Source: SLRI01 sp964402505
GTDB lineage: Bacteria > Pseudomonadota > Alphaproteobacteria > Geminicoccales > Geminicoccaceae
Reading direction: 5' to 3'
Length of the DNA: 64,000 bases
Assembly: GCA_964402505.1 (NCBI GenBank)
Contig: CAYOCP010000003.1
Span: 1 to 64,000, forward strand
Shown: piece by piece, positions 10,594-19,169 of the stretch
Position numbering within the stretch: position 1 is the first letter of the stretch
Layout of the letters: every line of letters starts with the position of its first letter
Position numbers and translations under genes: made by a program
The notes under the pieces: model-generated
What the model saw: the letters and a program-made list of their open reading frames with translations, nothing else
The model's database searches: none
Told to the model about the DNA's origin: nothing

Positions 10594-12993
10594 TCAGCTC
10601 ACCGGTGGCTCGGCCGCCGGGATGATCACGAAGCTCGAGGGGTCCCCTCCGGCCACGACGCCGGTCGGGTCCTGCAAGTAAGCGATATCGACGAAGCGGG
10701 CATCGCTGCCGCTGCCGTCCAGATCGACCTGCACCTTGACGCCGTCGGTGATGGCGCTGGTCCGGACGTGCTCCGCGATGTTGTCCGCCGTCACGTCGCT
10801 GTCGCGGAACAGCTCCCGCAGGTCCAGCCTGTCGCCTTCGCTGGCATCGAAGAAGCTGATCGTGTCGGCACCATCGGCGAGCCCGGTGATCCTCACGGTA
10901 TCGGCACCCGGGCCGAGGATGATCTGATCGGGCTGCGCGCCGCCGATGACCGTGTTCATGCCGGGCTGGCTCACGTCGATCCTGTCGTTGCCGTCGCCAC
11001 CGTCGATGAAGTCGTTGCCGCCATTCCCTTTGATGTCGTCGTCGCCACCGCGTCCGCTGATCACGTCGTCTCCGCTCCGGCCATCGCCGGGTGCCGTGCC
11101 GACGATGATATCGTCACCGTCTCCGCCGTTGGGGCCGGTCAGGAGATTGTTCTCGACCTCGATCGTGGTCGTGCCGGTGCCCGTCAGGCCGTCCGGGTCG
11201 GTCACCGACACCTCGATCTCGCGATCGCCGAATTGCGGATTCTCGAGGTCGATGGCGATCGAGGCCGCGTTGATCACCTGCTGGTAGGTGGCGATCGGTG
11301 CCGTACCTTCGAGCTGGATCAGCGAGTCGCCGACCTGCGTGACGGTGATGCCGGTGCCGGCCGCGACCGCGGGATCGAGGACGAGGCTGTCGCCGGCAAA
11401 GCCGGTGAGGGCGATCGTCGCCGAGGCCATGTCCGTGCTGTCCGCGTCGGTGATCACGGCATCCACGCCGTTCTCGAAGGCCTTCAGCACGAGGACGTTG
11501 CTCAGGGGCGAGCCGAAGCGCACGCCGAAGATCAGGTCCGCGAAATCGCGATCCGAGGTGGGACGCCAATCGTCCTCGACGCCGAGCTGCAGCTCGCCGT
11601 ATTCGCCGGACCAGCCCGAGACGTACTGCCCCTTCAGGCTCTGGTTGAGCCGGTTGCTGTTGGGCGTCTCCTGGCTCGCATCCGCCGAGAACATGCGATC
11701 ACCCAGGATCCGCGTCTCGGTGCCGTCGTCGGCGACGTGGAAGAGCCGGGGCTGACGCCAGGGCTCGTTCGGCTTGTGGAAATCGTAGATGGTCGAGAGC
11801 TCGCCCGTGTAGGGGTCGCGGAACTCGTAGTGCCCGCCCTCGAGGCTCGGGAAATCGTTGAGCCTGAGGCCGTCATTGACCAGCACGAAGCCGAGCTCCG
11901 TGTCGGTGCCGTAGACGCCGAGCGGGAACTCCGTGCCGAGCGGCGTCTCCTTGAGCTCGCCGAGCGGGTCGCCCGGCTTGTTCACCCCGTCGAAGACCAG
12001 ACGGACATTGGTGATCGTGCCGTCCGCGGCGATCTCGTGCACGAACAGCGAATCGATGGAGATCGAGTTCTCGTCGACGAAACGGACGTAGACCGGGCGA
12101 TCCATGTCGAGCGTCAGGTTGCGCTGATCGACGTTGTTGACCTCGGCATCGGGAATGCGCTGGTCGGCGCCGCGCACCGGCAGGATGGGCGTGGTGACCG
12201 GATTGTAGCCCGGCCCCGACTCCTGTCCGACCGTGGCCGAGACCGTCGACTGCAGGGTCACCTCGGGCGCGCTCGGCACCGGCGGTGGCGGGCCGTTGCC
12301 GCCGTTGTCGTCCTCCTCGCCGACGAGGAGGCTCGTCACTTCCGGCGTCGGCGCGCTGTAGGTGAGCGAGGTCGGTCCGAGCGGCCCCAGGGGGTTGAGA
12401 CCCTCGCCGATCGAACCCTGGTCGTAGGGCGTGAAGTTGGCGCCGCCGCCGCCCTGCGGCCCGGTCACCGGACCGGCGGCGGGCTCGACGCCGCTCTGGT
12501 CCTCGAGCGCCGGCGCCGCCTCGGCCTGCTGCAGGAGAACGGGGGCGGCGGTGGCGGGTGCTCCGAGCACGCTGAGCTCGGGCGGCGCGGCGCTCGGCGC
12601 GAAGAAGCCGACGAGCACCAGAACGCCGCCGTTCGACTGGGTGACGACGAGGTCGAGCCCGTCCACCGCATAGACGGCACGCGAAGGATCGAAGGCCGGA
12701 TCGTCGAGAACGACGGTCGTGCCGGGGCTCACGGCGATGACTTGCCGCTGACCCTCGGGCACCGGCGCCACGTCCAGCATTTCCTCATCGACCGGCTCGG
12801 GCGAGGTCGCCCGCGTCTCGGCCACCGGCGCGCCGGCGGCCGGCTCCGGAACGGGGATCAATGCATCCGCCGGCGGTTCCTGGACCAGCACGCGCGGCTG
12901 GCCGGTCGCCACGGGAGCGGTCTCGGCCTGTGCCATCACCACCGGCTCCATGCCGTCGACCGGCCAATCCGGGCCCGTCCGTTCGGTCATCAT
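10594..12993 (-). CDS. Type I-secreted RTX protein with DUF4114-like and cadherin-like regions
   Basis: A 799-residue acidic protein with no Sec signal. Residues about 85-140 form an N-terminal module (SPGTTVVLDDPAFDP to GLDLVVTQSNGGVLVLVGFF) seen in large alphaproteobacterial type I substrates and resembling FecR-type domains. A proline-rich linker follows. A DUF4114-like region spans about 350-495, including GTDTELGFVLVNDG and FADLIFGVRFG. About 505-610 is a beta-sandwich/cadherin-like segment. Glycine/aspartate RTX nonapeptides (GGDGDD, GGNGGNDFIDGGDGND) lie at about 620-680. The tail fits a C-terminal type I secretion target domain. AGGAG lies just upstream of two adjacent ATGs (12993, 12990). 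No transporter genes are nearby, so secretion must use a system encoded elsewhere. It diverges from an RHH-PAS regulator. Export and calcium binding are inferred; substrate or adhesive role is unknown. Confidence 0.85.
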   Translation of the reverse strand: MMTERTGPDWPVDGMEPVVMAQAETAPVATGQPRVLVQEPPADALIPVPEPAAGAPVAETRATSPEPVDEEMLDVAPVPEGQRQVIAVSPGTTVVLDDPAFDPSRAVYAVDGLDLVVTQSNGGVLVLVGFFAPSAAPPELSVLGAPATAAPVLLQQAEAAPALEDQSGVEPAAGPVTGPQGGGGANFTPYDQGSIGEGLNPLGPLGPTSLTYSAPTPEVTSLLVGEEDDNGGNGPPPPVPSAPEVTLQSTVSATVGQESGPGYNPVTTPILPVRGADQRIPDAEVNNVDQRNLTLDMDRPVYVRFVDENSISIDSLFVHEIAADGTITNVRLVFDGVNKPGDPLGELKETPLGTEFPLGVYGTDTELGFVLVNDGLRLNDFPSLEGGHYEFRDPYTGELSTIYDFHKPNEPWRQPRLFHVADDGTETRILGDRMFSADASQETPNSNRLNQSLKGQYVSGWSGEYGELQLGVEDDWRPTSDRDFADLIFGVRFGSPLSNVLVLKAFENGVDAVITDADSTDMASATIALTGFAGDSLVLDPAVAAGTGITVTQVGDSLIQLEGTAPIATYQQVINAASIAIDLENPQFGDREIEVSVTDPDGLTGTGTTTIEVENNLLTGPNGGDGDDIIVGTAPGDGRSGDDVISGRGGDDDIKGNGGNDFIDGGDGNDRIDVSQPGMNTVIGGAQPDQIILGPGADTVRITGLADGADTISFFDASEGDRLDLRELFRDSDVTADNIAEHVRTSAITDGVKVQVDLDGSGSDARFVDIAYLQDPTGVVAGGDPSSFVIIPAAEPPVS

Positions 12994-13143
12994 GCGCTCC
13001 TGCGTTCTGGGCGAGTTTCGTGTTTTGTCATTCGCGTTAACCGAAACCTAACCTATAGAGCGCATTTACTCTTCTCAATCGAGAATGGGCGTTGAGGTGA
13101 ATATCATGGTGCGTATGCGCGTTATGCGTTGGAATTGTGCCAC
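12994..13143. promoter_or_regulatory. AT-richer divergent intergenic region
   Basis: This 150-bp gap separates the RTX gene (-) from the RHH-PAS gene (+) and is visibly less GC-rich than its flanks. TATAGA at 13054-13059 with TTCGCG 17 bp upstream could be a weak + strand promoter; the match is poor. A 13-codon ORF occupies 13106-13147. Confidence 0.35.
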
Positions 13144-13147
13144 ATGA
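13106..13147 (+). CDS. Putative 13-residue leader peptide (upstream ORF)
   Basis: The ATG at 13106 follows a good Shine-Dalgarno (TTGAGGTGA, about 5 bases away) and encodes MVRMRVMRWNCAT before TGA at 13145-13147. That stop overlaps the ATG at 13144 of the next gene as ATGA. The downstream gene has no convincing ribosome-binding site of its own, so translation of this short frame would deliver ribosomes to it. No homology is recognised; it could also be chance, given its length. Confidence 0.4.
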   Translation: MVRMRVMRWNCAT

Positions 13148-13752
13148 TCCGCAAGACCATGCGGATCGGTGAGGTCCGGACCTCGATCAAGCTGGAAAGC
13201 GAGTTCTGGGACTACCTGAAGGCGGTGGCCCAACAGCGGCATCTGCGGCTGTCGGGGCTCGTCAACGAGGTGGCGGCGGCGACGCCCGAGCGGACCAATC
13301 TCGCCTCGACGCTGCGCACCTACGCGCTGGTGCACGCGCGGCTCCGCACCGAGACGATGCAGCGCGACGTGGACAAGCTGGCCCTGGCCGGCAACACCCA
13401 GGATCTGGTCCGGGTGCTGGAGGCCTGCCCGCTGCCCTCGCTCATCATCGACGGCGAGCGGGCGATCCGCCAGATGAACCGGGCCTTCGTCTTCTGGCTC
13501 AACCTGGATGCCAAGGCGACCACCGGCCAGCGCCTCGACAACATCATGATCCTGCGCGGTCCCGGCATGCGCGAGATGTGGACGAGCCTGCTCGACGGGC
13601 GCATGGCGCGCGCCGGGTTCAACGCGACCTATGTGTCGCCGGGCAAGGTGCGTACCGCGCAGGCGATCGCCGTCGCCCTCTCGGCGCCATCGGCCGACCC
13701 GGCGCGGCGCGGCTGCATCGTCATGTTCGAGACCCTTGCCGGTCGCACCTGA
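13144..13752 (+). CDS. Ribbon-helix-helix DNA-binding protein with PAS-like domain
   Basis: A 202-residue protein. Residues about 10-45 (VRTSIKLESEFWDYLK, RLSGLVNEV) form an RHH_4-type ribbon-helix-helix domain in which the SIKLE strand would contact DNA. The middle is helical, and residues about 95-200 (PLPSLIIDGERAIRQMN to RGCIVMFETL) look like a PAS sensor fold. The frame could start at TTG 13129, but ATG 13144 is preferred because it overlaps the stop of a short upstream ORF that has a strong ribosome-binding site. It is transcribed away from the RTX gene, so it may regulate that gene or itself; this is inference from position. The ligand of the PAS part is unknown. Confidence 0.75.
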   Translation: MIRKTMRIGEVRTSIKLESEFWDYLKAVAQQRHLRLSGLVNEVAAATPERTNLASTLRTYALVHARLRTETMQRDVDKLALAGNTQDLVRVLEACPLPSLIIDGERAIRQMNRAFVFWLNLDAKATTGQRLDNIMILRGPGMREMWTSLLDGRMARAGFNATYVSPGKVRTAQAIAVALSAPSADPARRGCIVMFETLAGRT

Positions 13753-13826
13753 ACGGGCCCCGGGGAGCGTCTTGGCGGCCGGTCGTCCCTTGACGGCTGT
13801 GCAAGGCGTCCGGAAACGATGAAGCG

Positions 13827-14048
13827 TCAGGACACGATGTCGATCCTGCGGCCGCGCCGGTCCTCGCCGCCGGACCTCCGGCGCCGGCGGCGCTCGGCGG
13901 AAACGGCGGGCGGCGCCGACGGCCTTGCCTCCCCCCTCGCGTACGGCCGGAACGACAGGGCGCCATGGCGGCGCTCCGGCCGCTCGGGCTCGCCGTTCGG
14001 TCGGATGATCTCGACCGGCACGGAGGAGGTTCTGGGAGTGGCTGCCAT
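13827..14048 (-). CDS. Small basic hypothetical protein
   Basis: A 73-residue frame starting MAATPRTSSVPVEIIRPNG and ending in an Arg-rich tail (RRRRRRSGGEDRRGRRID). The N-terminal third reads like a real short protein and the C-terminus is strongly basic, possibly nucleic-acid-binding. The ribosome-binding site is weak and two competing frames overlap. It fills the 459-bp gap between the RHH-PAS gene and glmM, which otherwise holds nothing recognisable. Coding status is uncertain. Confidence 0.35.
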   Translation of the reverse strand: MAATPRTSSVPVEIIRPNGEPERPERRHGALSFRPYARGEARPSAPPAVSAERRRRRRSGGEDRRGRRIDIVS

Positions 14049-14211
14049 GGCTTGCGAAACCGGAGCAGTTGACCTGGGCGGAGCATAGGCCGAGAGAATG
14101 CCGGCCGGACGGCCGATGGCTGCCGCAACCTATCCCGGGGTGCCCGGGCCTTTACCCTCGGCCCGCGGTCCCGGACTCGCCATGGCTTCGCACCACGGGG
14201 ACGATCGATCG

Positions 14212-15579
14212 ATGCAACGCCGGATGTTCGGAACTGACGGTATTCGCGGCACCAGCAACATCTATCCCATGACGGCGGAGGTGGCCCTCGCCCTGGGTCG
14301 CGCCGCGGGTGGCCTCTTCAGGCGCGTCGCCCCGCACGGCCGGCGTCACGAGAACCGGGTGGTCATCGGCAAGGACACGCGTCTTTCGGGCTACATGATC
14401 GAGAACGCGCTCGCCGCCGGCTTTCTCTCCGCCGGCATGCGGGTGATGCTGACGGGACCGGTGCCGACCCCCGCCGTGGCCTTCCTCACGCGCTCGCTCA
14501 GGGCCGATCTGGGCGTCATGGTCTCGGCCTCGCACAACCCCTTCGAGGACAACGGCATCAAGCTCTTCGGCCCGGACGGCTTCAAGCTCTCGGACGCGCT
14601 CGAGGCCGAGATCGAGGCGCGGATGGACAGCATGGCCGCGGATGGCGAGGCGCCGGCGGACGAGATCGGCCGGGCCATGCGCTACGACGATGCGCGCGGC
14701 CGCTACGTCGAGAACCTCAAGAGCAGCTTTCCGCGCGGCGCCGATCTCGGCGGACGAAAGATCGTGGTCGATTGCGCCAACGGCTCCGCCTACCATATCG
14801 CGCCGGAGCTCTTCTTCGAGCTCGGCGCGGACGTGGTCGGCCTCGGCATCCAGCCGAACGGCCGCAACATCAATGCCGGCTGCGGCTCGACCTATCCCGA
14901 GACCATCAAGGCGGCGGTGCTGGAGCACGAGGCGGATCTCGGCATCGCCCTCGACGGCGATGCCGACCGGCTCGTCCTGGTCGACGAGCGGGGCCAGCTC
15001 GTCGATGGCGACCAGGTGCTCGCGCTGATCGCCCAGAGCTGGATGGCGGATGGCCGGCTGCGCGGCGCCGGCGTGGTGGCGACGCTGATGTCCAATTTCG
15101 GCCTCGAAGGGTTTCTTCAGGGTCTCGGCCTGGCCCTCCACCGCACCCGGGTCGGCGACCGCTACGTCGTCGAGCGGATGCGCGAGGGCGGCTTCAATGT
15201 CGGTGGCGAGCAGTCTGGCCACATCGTCCTGAGCGATTTCGCCACCACGGGCGACGGGCTTCTGGCCGCCTTGCAGGTCCTGGCCGTGCTCTGCCGGAGC
15301 CAGCGCCCGATGAGCGAGATCGGCCGCTCCTTCACGCCCTTGCCGCAGCAATTGTGCAACGTCCGGATCGCCAGCACCATCGACCTCGAGGGATCGGCGC
15401 TGGCCACCGTCATCAAGGCGAACGAGGCGCGGCTCGCGGGACGCGGCCGGCTGGTCGTCAGGCCGTCCGGCACCGAGCCCATGATCCGCGTGATGGTCGA
15501 GGCCGACGACGAGGCGCTGCTCGAGGACGTGATCCGGACGGTCGCCGATGCGATCGAGCGCGTTGCTATCAGGAGCTGA
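14212..15579 (+). CDS. glmM: Phosphoglucosamine mutase
   Basis: A 455-residue mutase converting glucosamine-6-phosphate to glucosamine-1-phosphate for UDP-GlcNAc and hence peptidoglycan and LPS. The N-terminus RRMFGTDGIRGTSN is diagnostic. The phosphoserine loop SASHNPFEDNGIK has the active serine at S107, DGDADR binds the metal, GGEQSGH is the sugar loop, and RPSGTEPMIRVM is the phosphate-binding loop. The frame is open 38 codons further upstream, but the ATG at 14212 gives the family length and has a purine-rich site before it. It stands alone, not next to folP/ftsH. Confidence 0.97.
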   Translation: MQRRMFGTDGIRGTSNIYPMTAEVALALGRAAGGLFRRVAPHGRRHENRVVIGKDTRLSGYMIENALAAGFLSAGMRVMLTGPVPTPAVAFLTRSLRADLGVMVSASHNPFEDNGIKLFGPDGFKLSDALEAEIEARMDSMAADGEAPADEIGRAMRYDDARGRYVENLKSSFPRGADLGGRKIVVDCANGSAYHIAPELFFELGADVVGLGIQPNGRNINAGCGSTYPETIKAAVLEHEADLGIALDGDADRLVLVDERGQLVDGDQVLALIAQSWMADGRLRGAGVVATLMSNFGLEGFLQGLGLALHRTRVGDRYVVERMREGGFNVGGEQSGHIVLSDFATTGDGLLAALQVLAVLCRSQRPMSEIGRSFTPLPQQLCNVRIASTIDLEGSALATVIKANEARLAGRGRLVVRPSGTEPMIRVMVEADDEALLEDVIRTVADAIERVAIRS

Positions 15580-15590
15580 ACGGCTTCCGG

Positions 15591-15620
15591 TTGCATTTCA
15601 ACTCCTAGTTAATCTATATC
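15591..15620 (+). promoter_or_regulatory. Possible sigma-70-type promoter of the lipoprotein gene
   Basis: TTGCAT (15591-15596) and TATATC (15615-15620) are separated by 18 bp in a short AT-rich stretch directly after glmM and 30 bp before the lipoprotein ATG. Each hexamer matches four of six consensus positions. This is suggestive only. Confidence 0.4.
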
Positions 15621-15650
15621 ATCGGACATCCTCGCATTCGAGGTTGCCCG

Positions 15651-17117
15651 ATGCCGCGTTTTCGCCATCTGTCCGGCCTCCTGCCGCTACCGCTTCTGTT
15701 CGCCTGCGCCGGGTCCGCGCCCGTTGCCACCTCCGTGGCGGCGCTCCCCGAGGCGGTCGAGCCCGCCGCAGGTCCGCCGCCCGAAGCGGTTGCCGGCCAG
15801 GCGGTCGGCGACTGGCCCCACGCATCCTCGTGCAGCGGGCTCGTGGCCGAGCTCGCCGGGCTCGGGCCGGAGGCTCTTGTCGGCCTCGATCCGCGAACGG
15901 CTCCACTCGCCCTGATCGGCGGCCGCTCGATCGAGGCGCTCGTCGAGCGCGACCTGCCGATCCCTCTCGCGGCCTCGATCGATGCTGCTCCGGCCTCCTG
16001 CCTGCTGCTCCTCGGCGAGCCCGGAGTGCTGCCGACGGCCGCCGACCGGGTGCTCGACCGGCGCAGCGTCCGCTCGACCTACGCGGACGGCAGCCGGCGA
16101 CGGCGCAATCCCGACCACCAGGCGCTGGAACGCGATCTCGCCGCGGCGAAACGCGAGTCGAGCGGGGATTTCGATGTCCTGGCGACGGGGGATCCGATGC
16201 TGGACCTGATCGGCACCCTGGCCGGCGGCCTGTTCGATGGCCTCGGCCGGATCGGTGCCGGTCGCGAGATCGCCTCGCTCGAGTCCGCGCTCGAGACGAC
16301 CCCGCCCTATCTCGAGGAGACGACCGAGGCCGACTATCGCTACCAGATCGTCGAGCTCGAGGCCGAGCGACGCTCGCGGCTGCCGGTCGTCCTTTTCGAC
16401 AGGACGGAGGCGACCGCCGTCGCCAATGCTCTGCTCCGCACCGAGCGCCAGCGTTTCGTGCTCGCCCAAGACCGTCATCCGCGCGATTCGACACCGTCGC
16501 CCGTGCCGGGCGTACCGATCGTGACCACCGAGGCGCTTGCGCTCTGGCGCGCCGCCAGCCCCAGGGTGACCACGAGCGAGCTCGTGGCGCACATGGCACT
16601 CACCGTCGCCCGTGGCGCCCCTGCGAGGTCGGCCACCTCGGGCCAGGCGCTGGCCGAGCTGCACCAGCCGCCGGCACCGGACCCCGCGAACGCTTCCTCG
16701 CCCTCCGGGCCGATCCGGCCCCTGGCGGACGGTCTGGTGCAGGTCGGCGGCGACGCCGGAACCGTCGGCTTCTACGTCACCGCCGAGCACATCGTCGCAC
16801 CCTCGAGCGCGCTGGCGGAATCGAGCCTGGTCGCGGTCCGCTATCCGGACGGCGTGGCGGCCTACGGCATGGTCGAGCTGAGCGACGAGGCGCTGGGCCT
16901 GGCGCTGATCTATCTGCCGCGCCACGGCGTGGCACCCCCGCGCGCCGTCACCGCGTCGGCAGCGCCACCGCTCCGGACGGTCACCGCAGCGGGGGTGCCG
17001 TGGGTCGATGGCGATGGCGTCATCGGGCTCTATGTCGCCGATCCGCTGACGGCCGAGCCGCGCTGGATCAGCGCTCTCCGCCTCGACCGCTTCGTCGCCC
17101 GCCTCGATACGCTCTGA
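15651..17117 (+). CDS. Lipoprotein with degenerate trypsin-like domain
   Basis: A 488-residue protein. The N-terminus RHLSGLLPLPLLFACAGS is a lipoprotein signal with lipobox LFAC and Cys at about residue 19, so the mature protein should be membrane-anchored. The centre (about 60-370) has no recognised family; it contains a charged stretch (RRRRNPDHQALERDLAAAK) and EADYRYQIVELEAERRSRLPV. The C-terminal 130 residues follow the trypsin-2/HtrA barrel pattern: VGFYVTAEHIVAP corresponds to the usual T-x-x-HVV, and VPWVDGDGVIGLYV to the GxSGxP-x-x-GxVVGI strand. The His is kept, but the Asp and Ser positions appear lost (GLALIYL; TAAGVP). A scaffold or sensor role is more likely than proteolysis. 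Assignment rests on pattern only. Confidence 0.65.
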   Translation: MPRFRHLSGLLPLPLLFACAGSAPVATSVAALPEAVEPAAGPPPEAVAGQAVGDWPHASSCSGLVAELAGLGPEALVGLDPRTAPLALIGGRSIEALVERDLPIPLAASIDAAPASCLLLLGEPGVLPTAADRVLDRRSVRSTYADGSRRRRNPDHQALERDLAAAKRESSGDFDVLATGDPMLDLIGTLAGGLFDGLGRIGAGREIASLESALETTPPYLEETTEADYRYQIVELEAERRSRLPVVLFDRTEATAVANALLRTERQRFVLAQDRHPRDSTPSPVPGVPIVTTEALALWRAASPRVTTSELVAHMALTVARGAPARSATSGQALAELHQPPAPDPANASSPSGPIRPLADGLVQVGGDAGTVGFYVTAEHIVAPSSALAESSLVAVRYPDGVAAYGMVELSDEALGLALIYLPRHGVAPPRAVTASAAPPLRTVTAAGVPWVDGDGVIGLYVADPLTAEPRWISALRLDRFVARLDTL

Positions 17118-17139
17118 CGGCCATTCGCGGCGCGGCGCC

Positions 17140-17502
17140 TCATTCGCTCGCCCGACACGATCGCCAGAAGGCCCGCGCCGCGAATGCCCAGCCGATGATG
17201 AAGGCGAGGCCGCCCGCGGGCGCCAGCGCCGCCAATGCCGAGGGCGCGCCGAGCGCCAGCGCGTAGAGGCTGCCCGAGAAGGCCAGAATGCCGGTCACGA
17301 AAAGGATGACCGGCAGCCGCGGCGCCGGCAGGGCGACCGACACCAGAATGATGGCCAGCGCATGCCACATCTGGTAGCGCGCCGCGGTTTCGATCAACCC
17401 GCCGGCCCGGCCCTCGCCGACCACATGCGCGCCGAAAGCCCCGGCGCCGACCGCGAGCATGGCCAGAACGGCGCCGATCCAGGCATTTTTTCCAGGTCGC
17501 AT
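17140..17502 (-). CDS. DUF423 family membrane protein
   Basis: A 120-residue integral membrane protein of the DUF423 (COG2363/TMEM256-like) family. The family signature is visible in GAFGAHVV, ARYQMWHALAIILV and LFVTGILAFSGSLYALAL. Four hydrophobic segments are expected. Molecular function of the family is unknown. The ATG at 17502 is chosen because the conserved first helix (KNAWIGAVLAMLAVGAGAFG) begins right after it; the longer open frame upstream has no homology. It converges on the lipoprotein gene. Confidence 0.85.
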   Translation of the reverse strand: MRPGKNAWIGAVLAMLAVGAGAFGAHVVGEGRAGGLIETAARYQMWHALAIILVSVALPAPRLPVILFVTGILAFSGSLYALALGAPSALAALAPAGGLAFIIGWAFAARAFWRSCRASE

Positions 17503-17826
17503 GGGTTGCTCTCGAACCGGATTTGGCTGTCTGCGCGATTTATGCCATCGAAAGCCCCCGTGCGGCAGAAACCGCGATGCCGCGGGTTCCTGGAGCGGGC
17601 GAGGCATGGTCGAGGCGGCGGTTGTGCCGGTGGTGTTCGGGGTCGCGGGTGGCACCGGGCCGGGGGCGGGAGCAGCGGCTGTCGGCTCCGTTTCGACATG
17701 CGGGAACCGGGCTCGGACCCGGCGGACCGAGCGGCCCGCGCCGCGTGCGAGGCGGGTTCGGAGCGACCGTGCGAGCGACGGGACCGGTCGCGGGTCCATC
17801 GTTCTCGGCCGTCGGCGAGGTGCGCG
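17503..17826. other. Divergent intergenic region, no gene seen
   Basis: This 324-bp stretch lies between the divergent DUF423 and rnhB genes. Frames on both strands are open here, but they read as Pro/Ala/Arg-rich low-complexity translations typical of high-GC shadows. It should hold the promoters of both genes; no convincing hexamers were identified. Confidence 0.5.
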
Positions 17827-18408
17827 ATGATCAGGGTCGGCATCGACGAGGTGGGACGCGGGCCGCTGGCGGGGCCGGTGCTCGCCGCCGCCGTGCATCT
17901 TCCCCGGCCGATTGCCGGGCTCGCCGATTCGAAGGCGCTGGCGCCGGCCCGGCGCGAGGTTCTGGCGCTCGTGATCCGAGAGCAGGCGCGCTGGGCGCTC
18001 GGGGCGGCATCCGTTGCGGAGATCGACCGTTTCAACATCCTCGAAGCCAGCCACCTCGCCATGCGGCGGGCGATGCGTCGGCTCCTGCCGATGCTGCCGG
18101 CCGAGCCGGAGGAGGTGCTGGTCGACGGCCATCTCGACCCGAGCCTGGGCTGGCGCACGATCTGCATCGTCGGCGGCGATGCGACGGTGCCGGAGATCGC
18201 TGCCGCCTCGATCGTTGCCAAGGTCGTCCGCGACCGGCTCCTGGCCCGCATTGGTCGGCGCCATCCGGCCTATGGCTTCGAGCGTCATGCCGGCTACGCG
18301 ACGGCGGCGCATCGTGCAGCGCTGGCATTGGCCGGAGCATCGCCACACCATCGCCGGAGCTTCGCTCCGGTGCGCCGCGTGCTGGCGGCCACCCTGGTCG
18401 CTCAATAG
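17827..18408 (+). CDS. rnhB: Ribonuclease HII
   Basis: A 193-residue enzyme that nicks the RNA strand of RNA-DNA hybrids and removes single ribonucleotides from DNA. The signature IDEVGRGPLAGPV provides the first DE of the DEDD active site (D7, E8), followed by LADSKAL, the third acidic residue in EVLVDGH, and AAASIVAKVVRD. The ATG at 17827 starts immediately before the first strand and has GAGGTG upstream. In many alphaproteobacteria rnhB lies beside a DNA methyltransferase; here it stands alone, converging on an orphan gene with a 7-bp overlap of ends. Confidence 0.95.
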   Translation: MIRVGIDEVGRGPLAGPVLAAAVHLPRPIAGLADSKALAPARREVLALVIREQARWALGAASVAEIDRFNILEASHLAMRRAMRRLLPMLPAEPEEVLVDGHLDPSLGWRTICIVGGDATVPEIAAASIVAKVVRDRLLARIGRRHPAYGFERHAGYATAAHRAALALAGASPHHRRSFAPVRRVLAATLVAQ

Positions 18409-18932
18409 CCGAGCATGGCCGTCCAGAAGGCATCGCGGGCCATGAAGCTCTCGGCGGAATCGTTGGGATACACGGCGAGGATGAGGAAGGCGAAGCCGGG
18501 CAGCCGGGCGAGGACCGTCCGAAGACGCTCGAACCCGCCCGTCTGAATCCAGCCGAGGGCCGTCTCCTGATGTGCCGCGTGGCGCGAGAGGAGAAGGGCG
18601 AGGGCCTCCTCCGGCTGCCGCGCCGAGGAACCCTCCCCGATCAGCACGAGAATGCTGGTGATGACGGCGCCGCACATGGTCGCATATTCGAGGATCGCGT
18701 GGCCGGTGGCCAATGTGTAGGGCTGGCGGTTGATGACCGCCGTGATCTCCTCGTTCGAGAGCAGCCGGCGGGCCTCGCTCCAGACGAAGTCGTCGAGCTG
18801 CGCCATGCGGTCGCCCCATGGCAGATATTGCAGCCGGGCCGCGAGGCGCCTCGCGTGCGCGGCGGCGTCCTGCCAACCGTTCGGCATCAAATCTCGCAGA
18901 AAGGCGTCACAACCGGACGGATGGCCGATCAT
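18402..18932 (-). CDS. Hypothetical protein, no family recognised
   Basis: A 176-residue protein starting MIGHPSGCDAFLRDLMPN. The ATG at 18932 is preferred over upstream starts because GAGGGGGG lies just before it and the upstream extension is low-complexity. The sequence is predicted mostly helical: WQDAAAHARRLAARLQYLPWGD, LLSNEEITAVINRQPYTLATG, a moderately hydrophobic stretch AVITSILVLIGEG, and EALALLLSRHAAHQE. No signal peptide, catalytic motif or repeat is visible. Its stop overlaps the convergent rnhB end by 7 bp. I do not recognise it. Confidence 0.6.
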   Translation of the reverse strand: MIGHPSGCDAFLRDLMPNGWQDAAAHARRLAARLQYLPWGDRMAQLDDFVWSEARRLLSNEEITAVINRQPYTLATGHAILEYATMCGAVITSILVLIGEGSSARQPEEALALLLSRHAAHQETALGWIQTGGFERLRTVLARLPGFAFLILAVYPNDSAESFMARDAFWTAMLGY

Positions 18933-19169
18933 GCAGCCCCCCTCGGGCGTCGGGCGCCCGCTCGTTCCTTCGACATGCCCGCCCTCTCCTCGTCCAGCGC
19001 GCCCGGCGCCGCCCGTGCGTTGCCGGCTCGACCGGAAGCGCTTCCTCGGCGATAGTGGCCCGACACCTTCGGGTCCTCTTCCGGCGTCGCCCATCTCCGG
19101 TCGTCCCGGAGACTTATGATAGGAACTGGCGCGACCGTGGCAACCAAAATTTCAACCTCAGGTTACTAG

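Noticed and set aside
10768..13095. Long open frame on the + strand opposite the RTX gene
   Set aside because: Translation is Arg/His/Asp-rich with no family pattern, as expected for the complement of a high-GC gene that has clear RTX, DUF4114-like and linker features on the other strand.
13819..14128. Alternative overlapping frames in the gap before glmM
   Set aside because: They are Arg/Pro/Ser-rich without a ribosome-binding site; only the 73-codon minus-strand frame was kept, at low confidence.
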